A stretch of DNA of 64,000 bases from Mycobacterium sp. ITM-2016-00316. Lineage in GTDB: Bacteria; Actinomycetota; Actinomycetes; Mycobacteriales; Mycobacteriaceae. Shown one piece after another: positions 35,293 to 44,689 of this stretch. The DNA lies in the NCBI RefSeq assembly GCF_002968335.2, contig NZ_CP134398.1, forward strand, positions 5,332,001 through 5,396,000. The letters are read 5' to 3'. Below the pieces are notes generated by a model that was given only the letters and a program-made list of their open reading frames with translations, was not told the origin of the DNA and did not search any database. The stretch's first letter is position 1. Each line of letters begins with the position of its first letter. A program made the position numbers and the translations under genes.

Positions 35293-36867
35293 GTGAGTGC
35301 GGAGGTGACACTGGTCGGACGCGTCAGCGCGTTCCTCCGTTGGGTCGCCCGCACGCCATGGCCGGTGTTCGGCCTGGGCATGGTGCAGGCCGATATCATC
35401 GGTGCGCTGCTGGTCCTGGGCTTCCTGCGCTACGGCCTGCCACCCGAGGACCGTATCCAGCTCCAGGAGCTTCCGGCGTTCAACCTGGCGGTGTTCCTGG
35501 CCTACCTGTTCGTCTCGTTCACCATCGCCGCCTACATCACGCTGCGGATGCTCATCCCGGTGATCCGCTGGCAGCGCCGCGACACCTTGCTGGGTGACAC
35601 CTCCACCACCATCACCGAGGTGGCCCGGGTCCGGGCGCTGAAGATGCCCTTCTACCGGTCGGTCATCAACGTCACCAACTGGTGCCTGGGCTCCGTCGTC
35701 TTCATCGTCGCGAGCTGGCCGGTGGCCAGTAAGTCGGCGCCCGTCGTCGCGGTCGCCACCGCCCTGGGCGCCACCGCGGTGGCGATCATCGGTTACCTGC
35801 AGTCCGAACGGGTGCTCCGCCCGGTGGCGGTCGCCGCCCTGCGTACCGGCGTGCCGGAGAACTTCCGGGCACCCGGGGTCATCCTGCGCCAGGTGCTCAC
35901 CTGGGTGCTGTCCACCGGCGTGCCGATCCTGGCCATCGTGCTGGCCGTGGTGGCGAGCAAGTTCGAGATCCTCAACGCGCCCGCCGAGAAGCTGACCACC
36001 CCGATCCTGCTGCTGGCCATCGCCGCCCTGCTGATCGGTCTGGTCGGCACCGTTCTGGTCTCCATGTCGATCGCCGACCCGCTGCGCCAGCTGCGCTGGG
36101 CGCTGGGCGAGGTGCAGCGCGGAAACTACAACGCGCACATGCAGATCTATGACGCCAGCGAGCTGGGCCTGCTGCAGGCCGGCTTCAACGACATGGTGCG
36201 CGATCTGGCCGAACGGCAACGCCTGCGGGATCTGTTCGGCCGCTACGTCGGCGAGGACGTGGCGCGGCGCGCCCTGGAACGCGGCACCGAACTGGGCGGC
36301 CAGGAACGCGATGTCGCGGTGCTGTTCGTCGACCTGGTCGGCTCGACGCAGCTGGCCTCCACCATCCCCGCCTCCGAGGTGGTGAACCTGCTCAACGAGT
36401 TCTTCCGCGTCATCGTCGACACCGTGAACAAGCACGGTGGGTTCGTCAACAAGTTCCAGGGTGACGCCGCGCTGGCCATCTTCGGCGCCCCGATCGAGCA
36501 CCCCGACGCCTCCGGGGCCGCACTGGCGGCCTCCCGTGAGCTGCACGACGAATTGGTGAATGTGTTGGGGCAGACCGAGTTCGGCATCGGCGTGTCCGCC
36601 GGACGGGCGATCGCCGGTCATATCGGCGCCCAGGCCCGCTTCGAATACACCGTGATCGGTGATCCGGTGAACGAGGCCGCCCGGCTCACCGAGCTGGCGA
36701 AGCTGGAGGTGGGCCACGTACTCGCCTCGGCCATCGCGGTCAGCGGTGCGCTCGACGCCGAGGCGCTGTGCTGGGACGTCGGCGAGATCGTCGAACTGCG
36801 TGGCCGGCAGGCGCCCACTCAGCTGGCCCGGCCCGCGCGGTCATTCCACCGCGCGGTATCGAGCTAA
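35293..36867 (+). CDS. Membrane-bound class III adenylate cyclase (Rv3645-like)
   Basis: A 524-residue cyclase that makes cAMP from ATP. Six transmembrane helices span about residues 15-260, followed by a HAMP linker ('DPLRQLRWALGEVQRGNYNA') and a C-terminal cyclase domain (about 325-500). Metal-binding Asp residues are in 'VLFVDLVGSTQLA' and 'KFQGDAALAIFG', and the late-domain substrate and transition-state residues are near 'FEYTVIGDPVNEAARL'. The start is GTG at 35293. It is the likely source of cAMP for the CRP encoded at 59797. Its last four bases overlap the convergent topA stop. Confidence 0.92.
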   Translation: MSAEVTLVGRVSAFLRWVARTPWPVFGLGMVQADIIGALLVLGFLRYGLPPEDRIQLQELPAFNLAVFLAYLFVSFTIAAYITLRMLIPVIRWQRRDTLLGDTSTTITEVARVRALKMPFYRSVINVTNWCLGSVVFIVASWPVASKSAPVVAVATALGATAVAIIGYLQSERVLRPVAVAALRTGVPENFRAPGVILRQVLTWVLSTGVPILAIVLAVVASKFEILNAPAEKLTTPILLLAIAALLIGLVGTVLVSMSIADPLRQLRWALGEVQRGNYNAHMQIYDASELGLLQAGFNDMVRDLAERQRLRDLFGRYVGEDVARRALERGTELGGQERDVAVLFVDLVGSTQLASTIPASEVVNLLNEFFRVIVDTVNKHGGFVNKFQGDAALAIFGAPIEHPDASGAALAASRELHDELVNVLGQTEFGIGVSAGRAIAGHIGAQARFEYTVIGDPVNEAARLTELAKLEVGHVLASAIAVSGALDAEALCWDVGEIVELRGRQAPTQLARPARSFHRAVSS

Positions 36868-39686
36868 GCCTTCTTGACGGCCTTCTTGGCGGGCGCCTTC
36901 TTCGCGGCGGCCTTCTTGACGGCCTTCTTCGCCGGCGCCTTCTTGGCCGCCTTCTTCACCGGGCCACGGGCACGGCGGTCGGCAAGCAGTTCGGAGGCGC
37001 GGGCGTCGGTGATCGACAGCACGTCATCACCCTTGCGCAGGCTGGCGTTGGTCTCGCCGTCGGTGACGTACGGACCGAACCGGCCGTCCTTGATCACCAT
37101 CGGCTTCTCCGACACCGGGTCGTTGCCGAGTTCACGCAGCGGCGGGGTGGCCGCACCCTGGCGACCGCGCCGCTTGGGCTCGGCGTAGATCTTCAGCGCC
37201 TCGTCGAGGGTGATGGTGAACATCTGCTCTTCGGTGGCAAGCGAACGAGAATCGGTGCCGCGCTTCAGGTATGGGCCGTAGCGGCCGTTCTGCGCGGTGA
37301 TCTCCTCGTTGTTCGCGGGGTCGACGCCAACGACGCGCGGCAGCGACAACAGCTTGAGGGCATCCTCCAGCGTCACCGTCTCCAGGTCCATCGTGCGCAG
37401 CAGCGAGCCGGTACGCGGTTTCGGGCCGGTCGGCTTCTTGCCCTTCTTGGCCGCCACCCCGTCTTCGGGATCCTCCGGCGGCTCGGGCAGCACCTCGGTG
37501 ACATACGGGCCGTAGCGGCCGTCCTTGGCCACGATCTCGTGGCCGGACTCCGGATCGACACCCAGTGAGCGACCCTCTTGCGGTGTGGCGAAAGCCTTTT
37601 CGGCCAACTCCAGAGTCAGCTCGTCGGGCGTCAGCTCGTCCTTGAGGTTGGCGCGCTGCGGCTTGAGCTCACCGGGATTGTCCGGATCGGCGATCATCCG
37701 CTCCAGGTACGGGCCGTTGCGGCCGACCCGGACGTTGACGGCACGTCCCTCTTCGTCGTCGAACAGCTTGATGGAGTTGACCAGTCGTGCGTCGATCTCC
37801 TCGAGGTTGCCGCCCACGAGCTGCTTGAGACCACCCGCGCGGGCGATCGAGCCCTCGACGCCGTGCTCACCGCCGAAGTAGAAGTTGTTGAGCCAGTTGG
37901 TACGTCGCTCATTGCCCGAGGCGATCGCGTCGAGCTCGTCCTCCATGGCGGCGGTGAAGTCGTAGTCCACCAGACGGCTGAAATGCTGCTCGAGCAGGCC
38001 GATCACCGCGAACGCCACCCAGGACGGCACCAGCGCGCTGCCCTTCTTGTGGACGTAGCCGCGGTCCTGGATGGTCTTGATGATCGAGCTGTAGGTCGAG
38101 GGGCGCCCGATGCCCAGTTCCTCCAGCGCCTTGATCAGCGAGGCCTCGGTGTAGCGCGCCGGCGGGCTGGTGGTGTGGCCGTCGGCGGTCAGATCGGCGG
38201 CGTCCACCCGCTGGCCCTCGGTGAGGTTGGGCAGCCGGCTCTCGGCGTCGTCGGCCTCACCGCCGGCCTGCTCGTCGAGGCTCTCGACGTAGGCCTTGAG
38301 GAAGCCCGGGAAGGTGAGCGTACGACCGCTGGCGTTGAACACCACCTGCTCGCCCGAGGCCGCCTGCCCGGCGATGCGCAGGCTCAACGTGGTGCCGCGC
38401 GCGTCGGCCATCTGCGAGGCCACCGTGCGCTGCCAGATGAGTTCATAGAGCCGGAACTCGTCGTTGTCCAGGGCGCTGTGCAGCTGGCCCGGGGTCTGGA
38501 ACACGTCACCGGAGGGCCGGATCGCCTCGTGGGCCTCCTGCGCGTTCTTCACCTTGCGGGTGAACTGGCGCGGGGTCGGATGCACGTATTCCTGGCCGTA
38601 GAGCTGGCCGGCCTGATTACGCGCCGCCGTGATCGCCGACTCCGACAGCGTCGTGGAGTCGGTTCGCATGTAGGTGATGTAGCCGTTCTCGTACAGCCGC
38701 TGCGCGATGCTCATGGTGCGCTCGGAGGAGAACCGCAGCTTGCGACCGGCCTCCTGCTGCAGCGTGGAGGTCATGAACGGTGGGTAGGGCTTGCGGGTGT
38801 AGGGCTTCTGTTCCACCGACGAGACGGCCAGCTGGGCCCCGCGCAGGCCACTGGCCAGCGCCGCGGCCGCGGCCTCGTCGAGCACCAGCACCTCGTCGGG
38901 CTTCTTGACCCCACCCAGGGAGTCGAAATCGCGCCCGGCCGCGACCCGGCGTCCGTCGACGGTGTTGAGTTTCGCGGTGAATCGCGGCGGGGTGGCCTGC
39001 GGGTCGGACACGCTGGCATCGAGTTCGGCGGTGACATCCCAGTACCCGGCGCTGCGGAAGGCCATCCGCTCGCGCTCGCGCTGGACGATGATGCGGGTCG
39101 CCACCGACTGCACCCGGCCGGCCGACAGCTTCGGCGCGACCTTCTTCCACAGCACGGGGGACACCTCGTAGCCGTAGAGGCGGTCCAGGATACGGCGGGT
39201 CTCCTGCGCGTCGACCAGGTCGATGTCGAGGTCGCGGGGGTTTTCGGCGGCCGCACGGATGGCCTGCTCGGTGATCTCGTGGAACACCATCCGCTTGACC
39301 GGGATGCGCGGCTTGAGGGTTTCGAGCAGATGCCAGGCGATGGCCTCACCCTCGCGGTCACCGTCTGTTGCGAGGTAGAGCTCGTCGACATCCTTGAGCA
39401 GCGCCTTGAGCTCGGTGACCGTGCTCTTCTTGTCGGGGCTGACGATGTAGAGCGGTTCGAAATCCGCATCGACGTTGACGCCCAGGCGCGCCCACGGCTC
39501 GGATTTGTACTTCGCGGGCACGTCGGCCGCCGCTCGCGGCAGGTCCCGGATGTGGCCGCGCGAGGACTCGACGACGTAGTTGGAGCCGAGGTAGCCCGCA
39601 ATCTTGCGCGCTTTGGTCGGCGACTCGACTATCACGAGCCGCCGAACGTTACCGGCGCCTGCCCGGCTCCGGTCGTCGTCAGCCAC
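36864..39686 (-). CDS. topA: DNA topoisomerase I
   Basis: A 940-residue type IA topoisomerase that relaxes negative supercoils. The TOPRIM domain starts 'RLVIVESPTKARKIAGYLG', with acidic residues in 'YLATDGDREGEAIAWHL'. The active-site Tyr is in 'GYITYMRTDSTTLSES'. Mycobacterial C-terminal repeats follow ('NGRYGPYLKRG', 'KDGRFGPYVTDG'), in place of zinc fingers. The protein ends in a basic Lys/Ala tail with two near-identical units around 'AKKAPAKKAVKKA', typical of mycobacterial TopA. The start is GTG at 39686. A large imperfect palindrome lies just upstream. Confidence 0.97.
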   Translation of the reverse strand: MADDDRSRAGAGNVRRLVIVESPTKARKIAGYLGSNYVVESSRGHIRDLPRAAADVPAKYKSEPWARLGVNVDADFEPLYIVSPDKKSTVTELKALLKDVDELYLATDGDREGEAIAWHLLETLKPRIPVKRMVFHEITEQAIRAAAENPRDLDIDLVDAQETRRILDRLYGYEVSPVLWKKVAPKLSAGRVQSVATRIIVQRERERMAFRSAGYWDVTAELDASVSDPQATPPRFTAKLNTVDGRRVAAGRDFDSLGGVKKPDEVLVLDEAAAAALASGLRGAQLAVSSVEQKPYTRKPYPPFMTSTLQQEAGRKLRFSSERTMSIAQRLYENGYITYMRTDSTTLSESAITAARNQAGQLYGQEYVHPTPRQFTRKVKNAQEAHEAIRPSGDVFQTPGQLHSALDNDEFRLYELIWQRTVASQMADARGTTLSLRIAGQAASGEQVVFNASGRTLTFPGFLKAYVESLDEQAGGEADDAESRLPNLTEGQRVDAADLTADGHTTSPPARYTEASLIKALEELGIGRPSTYSSIIKTIQDRGYVHKKGSALVPSWVAFAVIGLLEQHFSRLVDYDFTAAMEDELDAIASGNERRTNWLNNFYFGGEHGVEGSIARAGGLKQLVGGNLEEIDARLVNSIKLFDDEEGRAVNVRVGRNGPYLERMIADPDNPGELKPQRANLKDELTPDELTLELAEKAFATPQEGRSLGVDPESGHEIVAKDGRYGPYVTEVLPEPPEDPEDGVAAKKGKKPTGPKPRTGSLLRTMDLETVTLEDALKLLSLPRVVGVDPANNEEITAQNGRYGPYLKRGTDSRSLATEEQMFTITLDEALKIYAEPKRRGRQGAATPPLRELGNDPVSEKPMVIKDGRFGPYVTDGETNASLRKGDDVLSITDARASELLADRRARGPVKKAAKKAPAKKAVKKAAAKKAPAKKAVKKA

Positions 39687-39709
39687 CTGCTCTTACACTC
39701 CACTTCTCT

Positions 39710-39741
39710 GTTGCCAAGCTGCCGTACGGCACGCTGGCAAC
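39710..39741. repeat. 32-bp imperfect palindrome in the topA leader
   Basis: GTTGCCAAGCTGCCGT and its imperfect complement ACGGCACGCTGGCAAC abut with no loop (13 of 16 pairs), 24 bases upstream of the topA start. There is no T-run in either direction, so it is not an obvious terminator. It could be an operator or a supercoiling-sensitive structure. The rest of the 111-base gap shows nothing else clear. Confidence 0.5.
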
Positions 39742-39797
39742 TGACAATTTCGCATCCTGGGCGAACCAACGCAAACTGGCTCGCCCGTCAGCATTCC

Positions 39798-40379
39798 TTA
39801 TATTCGCGGCCATTGTGCAAACGCATCGGTGTCCCCGGGAGGTTCCCCGACGTTCTCTACCAGCCGTGATAGTCGTCGTCTACCACTGATCCGCAACGCC
39901 GGACGCGACCCCCTGGTGCCGATCAATGTCGGTGCGATACCTACCCGCATCAGCGCCGATGCCAGCACCGGGTGGGTGTCGGGTGCGTGTGGATCCAATC
40001 CCAGCAAGTACCGGTCGGACGCCTCGGGGGTGCCCGCGGCCAGCGTCCAGGCACGTAATTCCCGCGCACCGGGCAGCCAATCGCCGGGCACGGTCTTCAC
40101 CGCGCCGCGAGTCCACTCGGCGGCGATGCCGACCAACCGGCTGTCCATTCCGGTGCGCACCAGCGGTGTGCTCTCGTCGGTGCGCGCGATCTCGGGCTCC
40201 AGCCCGACCTCGGTGATCATCGCGGCCAGTTCCCGGGCCCGCCAGAGCTGGTCGACCACGATCGACAGGCGCGCCTGACCGCCGTGGATCACCACCTGAC
40301 CGTGGGCAGCCAGCAGCCCGGTCAGGTCCTCGACGGCCGGCGGTACCGACTCTGCCGAGAAGAACGACAGCTGGCTCAC
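39798..40379 (-). CDS. Conserved mycobacterial hypothetical protein (Rv3647c-like)
   Basis: A 193-residue protein conserved beside topA and cspA in mycobacteria; no function is assigned. It begins 'MSQLSFFSAESVPPAVEDL', has a mixed alpha/beta core including 'VVIHGGQARLSIVVDQLWRA', and is rich in Arg and Leu near the C-terminus ('ALRISGRRRLSRLVENVGEPP'). No signal peptide or membrane helix is seen. A terminator separates it from cspA upstream, and topA follows 111 bases downstream. The conserved neighbourhood hints at a DNA-related role, but this is only a guess. Confidence 0.75.
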   Translation of the reverse strand: MSQLSFFSAESVPPAVEDLTGLLAAHGQVVIHGGQARLSIVVDQLWRARELAAMITEVGLEPEIARTDESTPLVRTGMDSRLVGIAAEWTRGAVKTVPGDWLPGARELRAWTLAAGTPEASDRYLLGLDPHAPDTHPVLASALMRVGIAPTLIGTRGSRPALRISGRRRLSRLVENVGEPPGDTDAFAQWPRI

Positions 40380-40407
40380 ACGGACGACACTATCGGCGTC
40401 CGATACG

Positions 40408-40435
40408 AAAACACCCCCGGCTGGGCCGGGGGTGT
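40408..40435 (-). terminator. Rho-independent terminator of cspA
   Basis: An 11-bp perfect stem, ACACCCCCGGC/GCCGGGGGTGT (40411-40421 and 40425-40435), with a three-base loop is followed on the minus strand by TTTT. It starts 17 bases after the cspA stop and ends before the Rv3647c-like start. Confidence 0.85.
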
Positions 40436-40452
40436 CTTCCTAGTGCGATTGC

Positions 40453-40656
40453 TCAGACGGCGCGAACGCCGGTGGCCTGCGGCCCCTTGGGGCTCTGGCC
40501 GACCTCGAACTCAACCTTCTGGTTCTCCTCCAGGGTGCGGAAGCCCGACCCCTGGATCTCCGTGTAGTGGACAAACACGTCAGCGGAGCCGTCCTCGGGG
40601 GCGATGAAGCCGAAGCCCTTCTCCGCGTTGAACCACTTCACAGTTCCCTGTGGCAT
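40453..40656 (-). CDS. cspA: Cold-shock protein A (RNA chaperone)
   Basis: A 67-residue single cold-shock domain. RNP1 is 'KGFGFI' and RNP2 is 'VFVHY'; the N-terminus '[17 protein letters not shown]' is the family signature. It binds single-stranded RNA and DNA and melts secondary structure. The 285-base upstream gap suggests a long regulated 5' leader. A strong terminator follows the gene. It corresponds to Rv3648c. Confidence 0.97.
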   Translation of the reverse strand: MPQGTVKWFNAEKGFGFIAPEDGSADVFVHYTEIQGSGFRTLEENQKVEFEVGQSPKGPQATGVRAV

Positions 40657-40941
40657 CTCTCGTACATTCCTTCTCTTACCGGGTGCGGTTCACCGACTTC
40701 CGGTGTACCGGGCCCGTTCCGACCGCCATACCAACGCGTGTGTCGCCGGAACTCGACCCGACCTACAACCTCGCAGGAACCGCGATCGCAACGTTCGATC
40801 CTGCGGGTGCTGAAACACGAACACAGAAGCTGCGACCACGTTCAGTCAACCACGTTCAACGCGCCAGCGACAGTCTCGGAAATGATCATGTAGTTAACAA
40901 TTCACCTGGGTACACATCAAAACGATCTTGAGAGGCGACAG
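40657..40941. promoter_or_regulatory. Divergent region between cspA and the helicase gene, including the cspA leader
   Basis: No gene is seen in these 285 bases. A 9-bp direct repeat, CCACGTTCA (40836-40844 and 40850-40858, period 14), lies in the middle, with a TTGACT that could be a leftward -35 on the minus strand between the two copies. GTTAAC at about 40892 and TACACA at about 40911 are possible rightward promoter parts for the TTG-started helicase gene. Cold-shock mRNAs usually have long leaders, so most of this may be transcribed. Confidence 0.4.
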
Positions 40942-43290
40942 TTGTCTGGTTCCGCGGCAGATTCCGGGTCCGATTTCGGTCGGGACCTGCTGTCGCGTGC
41001 GATAGAGGGCACCCCCGCCGACGAGCATCCGGTGCGCCACGTCGAGCACCTGCCACCGCGCCGCAGCGAGCACCGGGACTGGCCGCAGTGGGCCGATCCG
41101 CGCATCGTGGCGGCGTTCGCCGACCGCGGCATCGGCACACCCTGGTCGCATCAGGCCGTGGCAGCCGATCTGGCCCACGCCGGACGGCACGTGGTGCTGT
41201 CCACCGGTACGGCGTCGGGCAAGTCGCTGGCGTATCAGCTCCCCATCCTGACCGCGCTGGCCGCCGACCCGCGGGCCCGCGCGTTGTACCTGTCCCCCAC
41301 CAAGGCCCTCGGGCACGATCAGCTGCGCGCGGCGCAGGCGCTGACCGATGCGGTGCCCAGCCTGCGCGATGTCGCACCCAGCGCCTACGACGGTGACGCG
41401 ACCACCGATCTGCGCCGATTCGCCCGCGAACGGTCGCGGTGGATCTTCTCCAACCCGGACATGATTCACCTCTCGCTGCTGCGCAACCACGCCAGGTGGG
41501 CGGTGTTCCTGCGGAATCTGCAGTTCATCGTTGTCGACGAATGCCATTACTACCGGGGTATTTTCGGCTCCAACGTGGCGATGGTGCTGCGGCGTCTGTT
41601 GCGCCTGTGCGAGCGGTACTCGGGCTCGCCGACGGTGTTCTTCGCCAGCGCCACCACCGCCGCACCCGCCGAGACGGCATCCGAGCTGATCGGGCAGACC
41701 GTCACCGCGGTCACCGAGGACGGTTCGCCGCAGGGCGGACGGACGGTGGCGTTGTGGGAGCCGGCCCTGCTCGACGATCTGGTCGGGGAGAACGGCGCGC
41801 CGGTGCGGCGCTCGGCCGGGGCAGAGGCGTCGCGGGTGATGGCCGATCTGATGGCCGAGGGAGCGCGCACCCTGACCTTCGTGCGGTCCCGCCGCGGCGC
41901 CGAGCTGACCGCACTCGGCGCGCGCACCCGCCTCGAGCAGGTCGCCCCGGACCTGGTCGACCAGGTCGCCTCCTATCGCGCCGGCTACCTCGCCGAGGAT
42001 CGCCGGACGCTGGAGCGCGCGCTGTCGGACGGTGCATTGCGCGGCCTGGCCACCACCAACGCCTTGGAGCTCGGGGTGGACATCGCCGGCCTCGACGCGG
42101 TGGTGCTGGCCGGCTTCCCGGGAACCGTCACGTCGTTCTGGCAGCAGGCCGGACGGTCCGGACGGCGCGGGCAGAGCGCGCTCATCGTGTTGATCGCCCG
42201 CGACGATCCGCTGGACACCTATCTGGTCCATCATCCGCAGGCCCTGTTGAACAAGCCGATCGAGCGCGTCGTGATCGACCCACGGAATCCCTACGTGCTG
42301 GGCCCACAGCTGCTGTGCGCGGCCACCGAACTGCCGCTCACCGACGCCGAGGTACGTAGCTGGGATGCCGAGACGGTGGCGGCGGCGCTGATCGATGACG
42401 GCCTGCTGCGCCGCAGGCCGGGCGGCTACTTTCCGGCTCCCGGAGTCGATCCGCACCCAGCGGTCGACATCCGCGGCTCATCGGGCGGCCAGATCGCCAT
42501 CCTGGAGACCGGGACCGGCCGCGTGCTGGGCACCACAGGGACCGGGCAGGCGTCGGCATCGGTGCATCCCGGGGCGGTGTATCTGCATCAGGGCGAGACC
42601 TACGTCGTCGACGCACTGGATTTCGAGGACGGTATCGCCCTGGTGCACGCCGGGGACCCCGGCTACACCACCTCGGCACGGGAGCTGACCGACATCGCGG
42701 TGACCGGAGACGGCGAGCTGCACGGCCACGGCCCGGTGACCGTCGGTGTGGTGCCGGTGTCGGTGTCCAACACCGTGACGGGCTATCTCCGGCGGGCGCT
42801 GGACGGCGAAGTCATCGATTTCGTCGAGCTCGAGATGCCGACCCGCACCCTGGACACCGTCGCGGTGATGTGCACGATCACGCCGGAAGCATTGGCGGAC
42901 AACGGCGTCGAAGCGCTGTCGGTGCCGGGCGCCCTGCACGCCGCCGAGCACGCGGCGATCGGTCTGCTGCCGCTGGTGGCCAGTTGCGACCGCGGCGATA
43001 TCGGCGGTGTGTCCACGGCCGCGGGACCAGGACCGGGCGAGCTGGCCGGCCTACCGACGATCTTTGTGTACGACGGATATCCCGGCGGGGCCGGGTTCGC
43101 CGACCGGGGCTACCGGCAGATCGGAACGTGGTGGGCGGCGACCGCCTCGGCCATCGAGGCCTGCGAGTGCCCGGCCGGCTGCCCGTCGTGTGTGCAGTCC
43201 CCCAAGTGCGGCAACGGCAATGACCCACTGGACAAGGCCGGGGCGGTGCGGGTGCTGCGCCTGGTGCTCGACGCGCTGGCGCGGCACTGA
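40942..43290 (+). CDS. DEAH-box helicase with DUF1998 and zinc motif (MrfA/YprA-like, Rv3649)
   Basis: A 782-residue superfamily 2 DNA helicase. Motif I is 'LSTGTASGKSLAYQLP', motif II 'FIVVDECHYYRGIFG' (DECH), motif III 'FFASATTAA', and motif VI 'QQAGRSGRRGQ'. The C-terminal DUF1998 region ends with a four-Cys zinc site, 'CECPAGCPSCVQSPKCG'. Bacillus MrfA with this layout repairs mitomycin C-type DNA lesions. In actinobacteria the gene sits next to a Tad-type secretion locus ('helicase/secretion neighbourhood'), as here. Translation appears to start at TTG 40942 after AGAGG. No MrfB-type nuclease gene is visible nearby. Confidence 0.9.
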   Translation: MSGSAADSGSDFGRDLLSRAIEGTPADEHPVRHVEHLPPRRSEHRDWPQWADPRIVAAFADRGIGTPWSHQAVAADLAHAGRHVVLSTGTASGKSLAYQLPILTALAADPRARALYLSPTKALGHDQLRAAQALTDAVPSLRDVAPSAYDGDATTDLRRFARERSRWIFSNPDMIHLSLLRNHARWAVFLRNLQFIVVDECHYYRGIFGSNVAMVLRRLLRLCERYSGSPTVFFASATTAAPAETASELIGQTVTAVTEDGSPQGGRTVALWEPALLDDLVGENGAPVRRSAGAEASRVMADLMAEGARTLTFVRSRRGAELTALGARTRLEQVAPDLVDQVASYRAGYLAEDRRTLERALSDGALRGLATTNALELGVDIAGLDAVVLAGFPGTVTSFWQQAGRSGRRGQSALIVLIARDDPLDTYLVHHPQALLNKPIERVVIDPRNPYVLGPQLLCAATELPLTDAEVRSWDAETVAAALIDDGLLRRRPGGYFPAPGVDPHPAVDIRGSSGGQIAILETGTGRVLGTTGTGQASASVHPGAVYLHQGETYVVDALDFEDGIALVHAGDPGYTTSARELTDIAVTGDGELHGHGPVTVGVVPVSVSNTVTGYLRRALDGEVIDFVELEMPTRTLDTVAVMCTITPEALADNGVEALSVPGALHAAEHAAIGLLPLVASCDRGDIGGVSTAAGPGPGELAGLPTIFVYDGYPGGAGFADRGYRQIGTWWAATASAIEACECPAGCPSCVQSPKCGNGNDPLDKAGAVRVLRLVLDALARH

Positions 43291-43572
43291 TGCCGCGCAG
43301 CGGTCCACCCCTCGCCGACCGCCCCGTCCAGCAATGTGCCGATACCAGCGACGCCGAGCACACAGGCTTCGCGAAAAAACGGTCGGACAACGCGATCCGT
43401 TTTCAATCCCGGAGATCCGGGCGCAGAGGGAAAAGTACCTCCTGAGCTCCGCAATCTGCAAGTCAGAATCGGTGCGCGGAGGTGTCCGAATCGGGCTTAC
43501 AATCGGCGCCCGGCCGCGGTGGACGACTGATTCCGCAGGTGGGAAAACCGCGGGTGGACCACCGCCTGCCAG

Positions 43573-43586
43573 CTAAACTGCCCCCA
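43573..43586 (+). promoter_or_regulatory. -10 element of the Rv3651-like gene (leaderless transcript)
   Basis: TAAACT (43573-43578) lies seven bases before the ATG at 43586, so transcription would begin at the start codon. A second candidate -10, TACAAT, is at about 43497. The rest of the 295-base gap from 43291 shows no gene or convincing repeat. Confidence 0.45.
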
Positions 43587-44689
43587 TGGACCACGACTGG
43601 TTGCTCGTGGAGACACTCGGGGACGAGCCTGCCGTCGTCGCGCAGGGGTCCCGGACCAAGAACCTGGTACCGACCAGCAGTTTCCTGCGTCGCAACCCGC
43701 ATCTGATGGCCATCCAGTCGGCCATCGGCGAAACCGTGCGCGCGGGCCACGCGCTGAGCATCATCACGCCCAAACACGATCGTGTGATCCGCACCGAGGT
43801 CGTGCACATGTCGGACGGGGTGATCCACGGCGTGCATCTGTGGATCGGGCCGCCCGATGCCGAACCTCCGGAGCGCCCGATTCCGGGACCGCTCAAGTGG
43901 GACCTGACCTCTGGGGTCGCCACCGACACGCCGGAATCACTGGCCAACGCGGGCCGCGATATCGCCACCGAGGCGACCCATGGCCGGGCGTTCGCCGAGG
44001 ATCTGCCCGCGCGGGCGCTGAACCCCAATGAGTCCAAGGTCCTGTCCATGGTCATCAAGGCGAAACCGGGCATGACGCTGTGCAGCACCTGGAATGTCAC
44101 TGACTACCAGGGGCAGCCGATCACCGTGGGTTTCGTCGCCCGGGCGGTCCAGGAGCAGCAGGAGGACGGCAGCGAGCGGCTGATCTGCCGGGCCATGAAC
44201 TGGCGCAGTGTGCGCGAGGGCCCGGTGGTGCGCCCCGACGATCTGGCGCAGCGGATTCTCAACGGACTGGCCGCCCCCGGCGTGCACCGGGCACTGGTCG
44301 ACATGAAGCACTGGCGGCTGCTCAAATGGCTGGATCGGCCGAGTCCGCACTACGACTGGCGCGCCCGCGAGCGCGGCGAGCCGGCCCTGGATCCGGCGGA
44401 CGAGCACCTGATCACGTCCATGATGCAGGAATTCATGCACGGCCCGACCGCGCGGGTGCTGCGCCTGCCGGCCGTCGGCGGCGGCTACACCCCCATCCAC
44501 ATCACGGCCAACAAGGTCGAACTCGACGATGACACCTACGCCGCGCTGCTGTCCATGCGATTGCCGACCGACGAGGAGCTCGCCGCGTCTCAGCAGGAAG
44601 CCACGGGGCTCGACGGCGCCGAGCCCACCGCCCGCCCCACGCTGAAATCGATACTGCGGATGGGAAAATCGGCGGAAACGGCCGGCTAG
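43586..44689 (+). CDS. Conserved mycobacterial sensor-like protein (Rv3651 family)
   Basis: A 367-residue cytoplasmic protein conserved in mycobacteria at this locus; the M. tuberculosis orthologue was solved as a PAS/GAF-type multi-domain fold of unknown signalling role. It begins 'MDHDWLLVETLGDEPAVVAQ'. PAS-like strands appear around 'TWNVTDYQGQPITVGFVARAV' and a GAF-like region before them. No kinase or output domain is seen. Its stop overlaps the convergent TadE-like gene by four bases. The ligand is unknown. Confidence 0.8.
   Translation: MDHDWLLVETLGDEPAVVAQGSRTKNLVPTSSFLRRNPHLMAIQSAIGETVRAGHALSIITPKHDRVIRTEVVHMSDGVIHGVHLWIGPPDAEPPERPIPGPLKWDLTSGVATDTPESLANAGRDIATEATHGRAFAEDLPARALNPNESKVLSMVIKAKPGMTLCSTWNVTDYQGQPITVGFVARAVQEQQEDGSERLICRAMNWRSVREGPVVRPDDLAQRILNGLAAPGVHRALVDMKHWRLLKWLDRPSPHYDWRARERGEPALDPADEHLITSMMQEFMHGPTARVLRLPAVGGGYTPIHITANKVELDDDTYAALLSMRLPTDEELAASQQEATGLDGAEPTARPTLKSILRMGKSAETAG

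Noticed and set aside
36868..36957. Tandem repeat in the 3' end of topA as a separate repeat element
   Set aside because: The near-repeats encode the known Lys/Ala-rich TopA tail and need no other explanation.
37578..39869. 763-codon plus-strand frame over topA
   Set aside because: It lies antisense to topA, whose motifs are unmistakable; the product is low-complexity and unlike any protein.
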